From the NCBI GenBank assembly GCA_041742255.1, contig JBGSIZ010000312.1:1-14798 (forward strand): a DNA stretch of 14,798 nt. Reading direction: 5' to 3'. The DNA is from JBGSIZ01 sp041742255 (GTDB lineage: Bacteria > Pseudomonadota > Alphaproteobacteria > Rhodobacterales > Rhodobacteraceae). Below are positions 1-6,160 of this stretch, piece after piece. The position numbers and the translations under genes are program-made. The notes under the pieces were generated by a model. It made no database searches. It saw only the letters and a list, made by a program, of their open reading frames with translations, and had not been told where the DNA came from. Position 1 is the stretch's first letter. Each line of letters begins with the position of its first letter.

Positions 1-654
1 CCGGGCGGCCAAAACACGGCCCAACGCGGCCCCAAACGGGGAGGCAAGGCGGGTGACCTCACCCCGGCGCGACCCCGGCAGGGCAAGGATCAACGGCGCA
101 TCCCCAATCCCCATGGCAGCGCGAAAATCGGCGGCCTCTGCGTCCGTGGCAACAGGTTCGGCAACCACGGGATGCCCCACGAAATCACAGGTCATGCCAG
201 CGGCCTGCATATAGGGCGGCTCGAACGGAAACAGGGCCAGCACATGGTCGATGACTTGCGCCATCTTGGCAGCACGGCCCGGTCGCCACGCCCAGACGGT
301 GGGGGCGACGTAATGCACGGCCTTGACGGGCTGCACGGCCTTGACCAGCCGGGCCACGCGCAGGCAAAAATCAGGGCTGTCCACCGTGATCAGAACATCC
401 GGCGCGGCGGCAATCACAGCCTCGGCGGTTTGGCGGATACGGGATTTGAGATGGAAATACTTGGGCAGGATCTCGACAATCCCCATCAGGCTCAACTCGT
501 CCATCGGGAACAGGCTCTGCAACCCTTGGGCGCGCATCTGGTCGCCGCCCACACCTCTAAACGTGACCTCGTGGACAAGAGTGCGCAACCCGGCCATCAA
601 CGCGCCTGCCAGACGGTCACCGGACACTTCGCCCGCGATGATGAACACCTTCAT
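1..654 (-). CDS. lpxB: Lipid-A-disaccharide synthase LpxB (3' end cut by window edge)
   Basis: LpxB condenses UDP-2,3-diacylglucosamine with lipid X to give the tetra-acyl disaccharide 1-phosphate of lipid A, at the cytoplasmic face of the inner membrane. The first 218 codons are present and the frame is open to position 1, so roughly 40% of a usual ~380-residue protein is missing. The N-terminus carries the family MKVFIIAGEVSGD stretch with GDRLAG. Further along come PTVWAWR (about residue 125) and LPGSRRGEV (about residue 200), both diagnostic of LpxB, a GT-B type glycosyltransferase. The ATG shares four bases (ATGA) with the stop of lpxI, which suggests translational coupling. The upstream gene makes its UDP-free substrate, lipid X, and the one before that starts the same pathway. 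Confidence 0.96.
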   Translation of the reverse strand, partial: MKVFIIAGEVSGDRLAGALMAGLRTLVHEVTFRGVGGDQMRAQGLQSLFPMDELSLMGIVEILPKYFHLKSRIRQTAEAVIAAAPDVLITVDSPDFCLRVARLVKAVQPVKAVHYVAPTVWAWRPGRAAKMAQVIDHVLALFPFEPPYMQAAGMTCDFVGHPVVAEPVATDAEAADFRAAMGIGDAPLILALPGSRRGEVTRLASPFGAALGRVLAAR

Positions 655-1565
655 GGGGTGCGGACCCATAAAAACAGGCCCTTCGCGTCCAGAAGGGACA
701 CCACTTGGGGCAGGTCAATAACCATCACACCGCCCGCCTCGATCACGATGCCGGACAACCCGGCGCGGGCGGCGGCGATGGCAGTTGCGGGGCCGATGAC
801 GGGCAAATCGGCGCGGCGGTCTTGGGTGGGTTTCGGGGCCTTGAACAGAATACCTCCGGCGGCTGGACGTGCGGGTGCATCCACCCCGCTCAACCACTTC
901 GCCGCAGCGCCCAAGGCGTCACCAGCCACATCCATCACAAACGAAAACGGATCACTGGTCGCTGGGGCAGTATCGACAAACGGCACGGCCAACCGCGCCA
1001 GCATGGCGTCGGTGCCATCCTGCGCCTCGCGGGCGATCACACCATGCGGGGTGACAACACAAGCCTGCCCCACATCGGCGGCGGCCATTCCGTCCAGCGC
1101 GACCAATGCGGCCTGCACCATACCAGACACATCGTCGCCCGGTTTGGCGCGGGTCAGAACACCAAACGGCGGCAACAGGTCAGGCACCAGATCATGGGCC
1201 CCCACCACGTCAAACCCGGCCTCCTCGAAAATGGCGATCACCTCGCGCAAGGCACCATCGTCGCCACGGGCCATGGCCGCCATCAAGCGGGGAACAAGGG
1301 GGGCCGTGGCGGCATCAATGGCAGCAGGATCAGCCTGCGGTCGGGAAATGGCCCCGGCCATGACAACACGGGTGACGGCCATGGCGCGCAGCGTCTGCAA
1401 CAGGGATCCAAGGGTTTCGATCCGAAACGCCACTCGGGGACAGCCATCAGGCACCACGGGGTCAAATCCGCGCAAGGCACACACAACCGGGACATCGCCC
1501 CGGCTCTGCAACGCGGCGACGATCAGGCCCGGCAAGGCCCCGGTGCCTGCAACAACCGCGATCAT
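651..1565 (-). CDS. lpxI: UDP-2,3-diacylglucosamine diphosphatase LpxI
   Basis: LpxI hydrolyses UDP-2,3-diacylglucosamine to lipid X and UMP, the step before LpxB. It replaces the unrelated LpxH in most alphaproteobacteria. The 304-residue protein starts MIAVVAGTGALPGL, the N-terminal nucleotide-binding type start of the family (old name DUF1009). It has the GTDA motif (residues 184-187) and the C-terminal block KAPKPTQDRR-DLPVIGP (residues 242-259), followed by an EAGGVMVID stretch. Between GTDA and the C-terminal block there are about 50 residues (187-241), including an Ala/Asp-rich segment near 200-235; by memory this is longer than in many LpxI proteins. The start overlaps the lpxA stop as ATGA and the stop overlaps the lpxB start in the same way. 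Identification is firm; the significance of the longer linker is unknown. Confidence 0.94.
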   Translation of the reverse strand: MIAVVAGTGALPGLIVAALQSRGDVPVVCALRGFDPVVPDGCPRVAFRIETLGSLLQTLRAMAVTRVVMAGAISRPQADPAAIDAATAPLVPRLMAAMARGDDGALREVIAIFEEAGFDVVGAHDLVPDLLPPFGVLTRAKPGDDVSGMVQAALVALDGMAAADVGQACVVTPHGVIAREAQDGTDAMLARLAVPFVDTAPATSDPFSFVMDVAGDALGAAAKWLSGVDAPARPAAGGILFKAPKPTQDRRADLPVIGPATAIAAARAGLSGIVIEAGGVMVIDLPQVVSLLDAKGLFLWVRTP

Positions 1566-2353
1566 CCGCCGGGGATCAGAAACTGGCGATCCGACTCGCC
1601 AAGGATGAAATCGACAATTTCCTGCACATAGGGGCTGTCAACCTCGGCCTTCAACCGGCGGGCGCGCTCGGCAAAGTTGCCCTCGCCATCCTTGAGCATC
1701 TGAAAGGCGGCGCGCATGGCTGTGATATCGGCGCGGTCCACACCCCGGCGTTTCAACCCGACAAGGTTCAAACCGTCCAGAACGCCGCGTTCGCCCTGCA
1801 CCAGACCATAGGGGATGACATCATTGGTGACCTTGGCCATTGCGCCAATGATGGCCCCTTTGCCAACGCGGACAAACTGGTGCAAACCAGACAACCCACC
1901 AATGATAACGTCATCGGCCACGATACAATGGCCCGCGACGGCGGCACAGGCGACGATGACCACGCGGTCGCCAATCTGGCAATCATGGGCGATGTGGCAT
2001 CCGGCCATGAACATCCCGTCGTCACCAATCCGGGTGACGCCCCCGCCCCCGGCGGTGCCGATATTGATCGTGCAATGCTCGCGGATGCGGTTGCGTTTGC
2101 CGATACGCAAGGCTGCAGGTTCGCCGGCATATTTCAGGTCCATGGGAACCTCGCCCACCACGGCAAAGGAGAACACAGTAGACCCTTCGCCGATATGGGT
2201 GTCGCCAGTGACCACGGCATGGGATTTCAAGGTGACATTGGGGCCCAGAACCACCTGTGGCCCGACACAGGCAAAGGGTCCAATGACGCAACCGTCACCA
2301 ATCCGGGCACCATCCTCGATGATGGCGGTGGGGTGTATCTGGGCGAGGGTCAT
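1562..2353 (-). CDS. lpxA: Acyl-ACP--UDP-N-acetylglucosamine O-acyltransferase LpxA
   Basis: LpxA transfers a 3-hydroxyacyl chain from ACP to the 3-OH of UDP-GlcNAc, the first step of lipid A synthesis, in the cytoplasm. The 263-residue length matches the family (E. coli 262). The N-terminal ~180 residues show hexapeptide repeats of a left-handed beta helix (for example IHPTAIIEDGARIGDG). GEVPMDLKYAGEP and RNRIREHCTI are characteristic. Catalytic His is H123 in HIAHDC, with H158 in LHQF matching E. coli H160. The position equivalent to the E. coli acyl-chain ruler Gly173 is Ala171 here. The C-terminal part has LVGLKRRG and a helical tail. It overlaps fabZ upstream and lpxI downstream by ATGA junctions, so the three are probably translated in series. 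Confidence 0.97.
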   Translation of the reverse strand: MTLAQIHPTAIIEDGARIGDGCVIGPFACVGPQVVLGPNVTLKSHAVVTGDTHIGEGSTVFSFAVVGEVPMDLKYAGEPAALRIGKRNRIREHCTINIGTAGGGGVTRIGDDGMFMAGCHIAHDCQIGDRVVIVACAAVAGHCIVADDVIIGGLSGLHQFVRVGKGAIIGAMAKVTNDVIPYGLVQGERGVLDGLNLVGLKRRGVDRADITAMRAAFQMLKDGEGNFAERARRLKAEVDSPYVQEIVDFILGESDRQFLIPGG

Positions 2354-2814
2354 GCGGGTTTCAAATCCATCATTGCGGTAAATTCGGCCTCGGCGGCCAT
2401 GTCGCCGTCCACGGTGGCGACACCACGGAACCGCCAGACCTTGCCGCCCGGTTTGCCCCGTGTGGTGGTGACATGCATCACCAATTGATCGCCCGGAACC
2501 ACCTTGCGGCGGAATTTGCAGCCATCAATGGCCATGAAATAAATCAGCAAATTTCCCTCGGTCAGGCCAAGGGTGACACCGACCATGACGGCGGCGGTCT
2601 GGGCCATAGCCTCGATGATGGTGACGCCGGGCATGATCGGGTTACCGGGAAAATGGCCCTGAAAATGGGGCTCGTTCATTGTGACATTCTTGATGCCGAC
2701 GGCAGACGCAGTGCCGTCAATGTCGCGCACCTTGTCCACCAGCAAGAACGGATAGCGATGCGGCAATATCTTCTGGATCAGTTGGATATCGGCAGTGGTG
2801 GCGGGATCGGGCAT
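2350..2814 (-). CDS. fabZ: 3-hydroxyacyl-ACP dehydratase FabZ
   Basis: FabZ dehydrates 3-hydroxyacyl-ACP to trans-2-enoyl-ACP in fatty-acid elongation and competes with LpxA for the same hydroxyacyl-ACP pool, which explains its place in the lipid A cluster. The 154-residue hotdog-fold protein shows LPHRYPFLLVDKV near the N-terminus, the catalytic HFPGNPIMPGV (His54) and Glu68 in IIEAMAQ. Both active-site residues are intact. The ATG at 2814 has a good ribosome site (AAAGGA, about 8 bases upstream). It is the first gene after the hairpin-containing gap following skp, and overlaps lpxA by four bases. No lpxD lies between skp and fabZ, although many proteobacteria keep it there. Confidence 0.97.
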   Translation of the reverse strand: MPDPATTADIQLIQKILPHRYPFLLVDKVRDIDGTASAVGIKNVTMNEPHFQGHFPGNPIMPGVTIIEAMAQTAAVMVGVTLGLTEGNLLIYFMAIDGCKFRRKVVPGDQLVMHVTTTRGKPGGKVWRFRGVATVDGDMAAEAEFTAMMDLKPA

Positions 2815-2834
2815 CGCATTTGTCCTTTCTTGGT

Positions 2835-2866
2835 CCAGCGCGGCGCTGGCAACGTCAGACCCTGAC
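2835..2866 (-). other. Two short hairpins in the skp-fabZ gap
   Basis: Two perfect inverted repeats lie in the 85-base gap between the skp stop and fabZ start. One is CCAGCG-CGG-CGCTGG at 2835-2849 and the other is GTCAG-ACC-CTGAC at 2854-2866. Neither is followed by a T-run on the minus strand, so they do not look like an intrinsic terminator. They may be RNA-processing or stabilising structures that set skp and fabZ mRNA levels apart. The function is inferred only from position. Confidence 0.4.
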
Positions 2867-2899
2867 TAGCAACTCACCACACTGGCGGCAAGCCAACGG

Positions 2900-3490
2900 T
2901 CAGTTGTCAGCAGGGACAGCGGGCGGCGTGACAGGATCAAACAAGGCGGCCCCATCGGCAATGGCGGCGTCAATCTGGGAAATCGCCTCGTCGGTGATGT
3001 CCACCACGCCGACCCCCAGAAACACGGCCCGACGGTCAAGGATGACAGCGGCGTTGCGGGCGGCCATCATCTGAACCAGAACCTCACGGACAACGACAAA
3101 AAACTGATCACGGCCAGTGGTGATGCCTGACTGCAACGCGCGTTCCTTGGCATCCTGCGCGCGGCGGATACCTTGAACCTTTTCATCAAACGCGGTGGCC
3201 TCGGCGCGGAACGCATCTGGGGCCATGGTGGGCCTGCGGGTGGTCAGGCCCTGTTCCTCGGCGGTCAGATCGGCCTCGATCCTGCGGTTTTCGAGGGCGA
3301 GCGCCTCGCGGGCGGCATTGGTCTCGGCAATGATGCGCAACCCGAACAGGCTCTCGGCAAACAACCGGTCAGGGTCGATGGTCAAAACCGGCGACCGCAC
3401 ATCGGTCCCCGCGGCCTCTTGCGCCCGGCCCTGCCCCGGCACCATCAGCCCCAGCGTCAGGATCAGGGCAAGTGCGGCACGCCACCCCAT
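2900..3490 (-). CDS. skp: Periplasmic chaperone, Skp/OmpH family
   Basis: Skp-family proteins hold unfolded outer-membrane proteins in the periplasm and pass them to BamA. The 196-residue product begins with a clear Sec signal peptide (GWR, a hydrophobic run ALALILTLGLMVPG, then a cleavage region ending GRA-QEAAG near residue 23). The mature part has the SPVLTIDPDRLFAES start of OmpH proteins and then a long Ala/Glu/Arg-rich helical stretch (about residues 55-150) suited to the coiled-coil arms. It ends with the conserved hydrophobic ILDRRAVFLGVGVVDITDEAI segment. The start codon shares one base with the bamA stop (TGATG), so it is probably coupled to bamA. The family assignment is strong from context and architecture, though Skp proteins diverge greatly in sequence. 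Confidence 0.88.
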   Translation of the reverse strand: MGWRAALALILTLGLMVPGQGRAQEAAGTDVRSPVLTIDPDRLFAESLFGLRIIAETNAAREALALENRRIEADLTAEEQGLTTRRPTMAPDAFRAEATAFDEKVQGIRRAQDAKERALQSGITTGRDQFFVVVREVLVQMMAARNAAVILDRRAVFLGVGVVDITDEAISQIDAAIADGAALFDPVTPPAVPADN

Positions 3491-5802
3491 CAGAAACTGG
3501 TCGAGATGGTCACGTCAAACCCCTTGGTCTGGTCGAACTCCTGTGCGTCCAGCGCCTCGGTAAAGTTGAACCGCAGCGGTCCCACGGGCGTGTTCCAGAA
3601 GATCGACAAACCAACCACCGTGCGCGGGGTGAATTCATCATACAACACGGTCGCACCATCCGGATTGCCCATTTCCCACAGCGACCCATAGTCGATAAAG
3701 GCGCCTCCCCGGATGCCGTACTCCTCGGGGATGCCAATGGGAAATTCGGCCTCCAACCGGGCCACGGCATATGCGTTGCCCCCCAGCGCGTCATCGGTCG
3801 CGGCGTCGCGCGGCCCAATGCCACCCGGTTCAAACCCGCGCATGATCCGGCTGCCCAGAAAGAATCGATCGTTGATCTGGCTGTCGGCACCGTCGGCAAA
3901 GGCGATATAACCGCCCTCGATCGTGGCGCGCAGGGTGACCTCTTCGTTCAATACCTTGGTTTCGGCAGTGGCCAGCGCAGTGGTCTTGATATAGGTGGCG
4001 TCTCCGACACCAAATTCCTGCCCAAACCGCAGCAAAACACCGGCATTCGGGTTCAGACCCGTGCGGCGGTTGTCCCAGCTATAGGTATAGCCCAGCGAAT
4101 TGGCCCAACGGCCCTCCTCCAGACCATCGGCAACAATAGGCAGACTTGTGGTGGTGACATCGGTCAGATCGTCATATTCCAACCCGTAGAACACGGTCAG
4201 GCGGCCATTCTCACTCACCGGAAACTGCAATGAAGGGCTAAACCGGAACGTCTCGGTGTCATAAAGGGCGCTCTCGTTGTCGGTCGTGCGATACGACAGG
4301 TCCAGAGCAAACCGCAGATCGCGACCCAGCAGATTCGGTTCGGCGAAATTGAACGCCAACAGCTTGTTGGTTTCGGCGGTGGACAGCTGGAAATCCAACT
4401 GCTGACCACGCCCAAGGAAATTGCGTTCCTTGTAGCTGGCAACAAGCCCAAGCCCGGTGTCCGAGTTAAAGTTGGCACCAAACGACAGCGACCCGGTGGG
4501 GGCTTCTTCGACATTGACGTCGATCACCACTTGTTCGGGCGACGACCCTTCACGGGCCTGCACATCGGCATTGGAGAAATACCCCAAGGCGCGGATACGC
4601 TCGGCGCTTTCACGGATCGACCGGGGGTTAAAGGGGTCGCCTTCAACCATGCGGAACTGGTTGCGCACAACCCGGTCCAACGTGGTGTTGTTGCCTTCGA
4701 TGTCGATACGCTCCACGAACACGCGCGGGCCACGGACCAGCGCAAACTCCAGATCAAGGGTCAGATCGCGGTCATTGCGGGTCACACGGGGGTCCACCTG
4801 CACGAACGTCAGGCCCTGCTGCAACGCCAACCGCTCCAACCGGGCAATGTCGGTTTCGATGGCCACAGGGGAATAGACATCGCCGCTGCCGATCCGCATG
4901 GCGCGCTCAAACGCCTCGGGGTCAACCTCGGCCAGATCAGACGTGACCGTAACGGTGCCAAACCGGAACATCTGGCCTTCTTGCAGGTTGAACGTGATCA
5001 GATATGCATCGCGGGCGCGGGTCAGACTGACATCCACGTTCTGCACGGTAAAATCGACATAGCCGCGCGAACGGTAAAAATCAGTCAGCACCTGTTTGTC
5101 GAACTCGATCCGGTCCGCGACAAAGGTATCGCGGCCGATCAAGGCACGCAGTACGCCCGCCTGCTTGGTCTCAAGAACACCGCGCAACCGGCGGTCGCTG
5201 AACGTGCGGTTGCCGACAAACCCGATAGCTTCGATCTCGGTCAAACCACCCTCGAAAATCTCGAACACCAGATCAACACGGTTGTCCGACCGGCGGATGA
5301 TCCGGGGGGTGACGGTGGCGTTAATCCGGCCTTGAGTGGCATAGGCTTCGGCGATGGCGGCGACATCCCGCTCGGCTTGTGCGGGATTATAAACGCGGCG
5401 CTCGCGCGATTGGACGGCGGCGCTCAATTCTTCGTCGTTCAGGCGGCGGTTGCCTTCGAAGTTCACGCGGTTGATCGTGGGATATTCGACCACGGTGATG
5501 GTCAAGGTGGCCCCGCGCGGCTCCACGGCCACGCTTTCAAACAGGCCAGAGGCGCGGATCCGCTGGGCAGCATCGTTCACATCGCCCGCCGACAAGGTCT
5601 GCCCGCGCGTGATTCCTGCAAACGTCAGGATTGTTGGGGTCTCGATCCGTTGATTGCCGACCACCTCTATGGTGGAAAACGCAAAACTCTGGGCCGCCGC
5701 GCGACCGGGCAATGCGACGATAAAGGCAAGCAATGCCACGACAATCAAGCAGTGCAACGGTGCAAGGCGCAGCATCGCGGCCCGGTTTACGAAAATGCTC
5801 AT
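3490..5802 (-). CDS. bamA: Outer membrane protein assembly factor BamA
   Basis: BamA is the Omp85 beta-barrel that folds and inserts other outer-membrane proteins. The protein has a signal peptide (hydrophobic run LIVVALLAFIVALPG, cleavage near RAAAQ) and five POTRA repeats over roughly residues 38-400, starting FAFSTIEVVGNQRIE. A C-terminal barrel follows, with the conserved loop-6 motif RGF in IMRGFEPGGIGPRD (about residue 650). It ends in GFDVTISTSF, the terminal Phe being the beta signal. I use the ATG at 5802 (770 residues); an in-frame TTG at 5823 (777 residues) has an AGGA upstream, but a promoter-like -10 at 5840-5845 would leave it almost no leader. An ATG at 5775 is also possible. 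skp follows with a one-base overlap. Confidence 0.96.
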   Translation of the reverse strand: MSIFVNRAAMLRLAPLHCLIVVALLAFIVALPGRAAAQSFAFSTIEVVGNQRIETPTILTFAGITRGQTLSAGDVNDAAQRIRASGLFESVAVEPRGATLTITVVEYPTINRVNFEGNRRLNDEELSAAVQSRERRVYNPAQAERDVAAIAEAYATQGRINATVTPRIIRRSDNRVDLVFEIFEGGLTEIEAIGFVGNRTFSDRRLRGVLETKQAGVLRALIGRDTFVADRIEFDKQVLTDFYRSRGYVDFTVQNVDVSLTRARDAYLITFNLQEGQMFRFGTVTVTSDLAEVDPEAFERAMRIGSGDVYSPVAIETDIARLERLALQQGLTFVQVDPRVTRNDRDLTLDLEFALVRGPRVFVERIDIEGNNTTLDRVVRNQFRMVEGDPFNPRSIRESAERIRALGYFSNADVQAREGSSPEQVVIDVNVEEAPTGSLSFGANFNSDTGLGLVASYKERNFLGRGQQLDFQLSTAETNKLLAFNFAEPNLLGRDLRFALDLSYRTTDNESALYDTETFRFSPSLQFPVSENGRLTVFYGLEYDDLTDVTTTSLPIVADGLEEGRWANSLGYTYSWDNRRTGLNPNAGVLLRFGQEFGVGDATYIKTTALATAETKVLNEEVTLRATIEGGYIAFADGADSQINDRFFLGSRIMRGFEPGGIGPRDAATDDALGGNAYAVARLEAEFPIGIPEEYGIRGGAFIDYGSLWEMGNPDGATVLYDEFTPRTVVGLSIFWNTPVGPLRFNFTEALDAQEFDQTKGFDVTISTSF

Positions 5803-5839
5803 CAATCCAGCCAATTCAGACAATCCCAGTTGTCCTGTG

Positions 5840-5866
5840 ACTATCGGCTATCAGGGGGCTTGTCAA
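5840..5866 (-). promoter_or_regulatory. Candidate sigma-70 promoter for bamA
   Basis: On the minus strand TTGACA (5861-5866, perfect -35) is followed after 15 bases by GATAGT (5840-5845, four of six matches to the -10). The spacing is short. Transcription would begin near 5833, about 30 bases before the bamA ATG at 5802. This would give bamA-skp-fabZ-lpx a supply independent of the upstream genes. Confidence 0.45.
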
Positions 5867-5916
5867 AAGCACAAACGCACCCCCTAGAGGGCGCGTTGTC
5901 GTCGGTCGCAAACTGT

Positions 5917-5944
5917 TGTGGGTAACTTCGGCGTCTGTGGATAA
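5917..5944 (-). promoter_or_regulatory. DnaA-box-like pair upstream of bamA
   Basis: The plus strand reads TGTGGGTAA at 5917-5925 and TGTGGATAA at 5936-5944, 19 bases apart in the same orientation. On the minus strand the second is TTATCCACA, the exact consensus DnaA box, and the first differs by one base. They lie in the gap between the stop of the 41-codon gene and the candidate bamA promoter. DnaA binding is inferred from the motif alone. Confidence 0.4.
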
Positions 5945-5945
5945 C

Positions 5946-6071
5946 TTACAGGGTGCCGACAAAGGCCCCAAACCACAGGGCGGCAACAATCGTGCAGCCA
6001 TACAGGATGCGGTCCCAGTTCAGACCGATCAGGAACGACAACCCGCGATAGCCTTGGTTCAAGGTTTGCAT
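5946..6071 (-). CDS. Small single-pass membrane protein, 41 residues, function unknown
   Basis: This small gene lies between rseP and bamA. The ATG at 6071 has a strong ribosome site (GGGAGAG ending about six bases upstream), and the frame runs to TAA at 5946-5948. The product starts MQTLNQGYRGLSFLIGLNWD, a short amphipathic N-terminal part. A single hydrophobic segment (about residues 22-41, ILYGCTIVAALWFGAFVGTL) then runs to the very C-terminus. Arg and Asp (residues 20-21) mark the membrane boundary, which suggests an N-in, C-out orientation. An in-frame ATG further upstream (6182) would overlap the rseP stop and read through the hairpin, giving a Pro-rich implausible N-terminus, so I reject it. 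I do not recognise a named family. The placement suggests an envelope role, possibly as a partner of RseP or BamA, but that is inference. Confidence 0.68.
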   Translation of the reverse strand: MQTLNQGYRGLSFLIGLNWDRILYGCTIVAALWFGAFVGTL

Positions 6072-6136
6072 GACAACTCTCCCACTACTTGGGACAGGAC
6101 TTACCGGGGGAATGTGGCAACAACTTGGCGGTTCCA

Positions 6137-6160
6137 TCGCCAATTCAGGAAAATTGGCGA
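6137..6160 (-). terminator. Stem-loop immediately after rseP stop
   Basis: A perfect 9-bp stem, TCGCCAATT (6137-6145) with AATTGGCGA (6152-6160), encloses a 6-base loop and begins at the base next to the rseP TAG. No T-run follows on the minus strand, so it is not a canonical intrinsic terminator. It may be a weak terminator or a 3'-end stabiliser separating rseP from the small gene and bamA. Confidence 0.5.

Noticed and set aside
172..1608. Long plus-strand open frame (478 codons) opposite lpxB and lpxI
   Set aside because: It lies opposite two well-supported genes in GC-rich DNA, has low-complexity Ala/Arg/Ser/Thr-rich composition, no ribosome site and no recognisable motif.
5853..5900. 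Imperfect stems around the C-rich block upstream of bamA (AGGGGG/CCCCCT)
   Set aside because: The pairings need bulges, compete with one another and are not followed by a T-run; they overlap the candidate promoter and were not counted as a terminator.
4531..5925. Long plus-strand open frame (464 codons) opposite bamA
   Set aside because: It is a mirror of the bamA codon pattern, rich in Gly, His, Asp and Gln, with no motif and no ribosome site.
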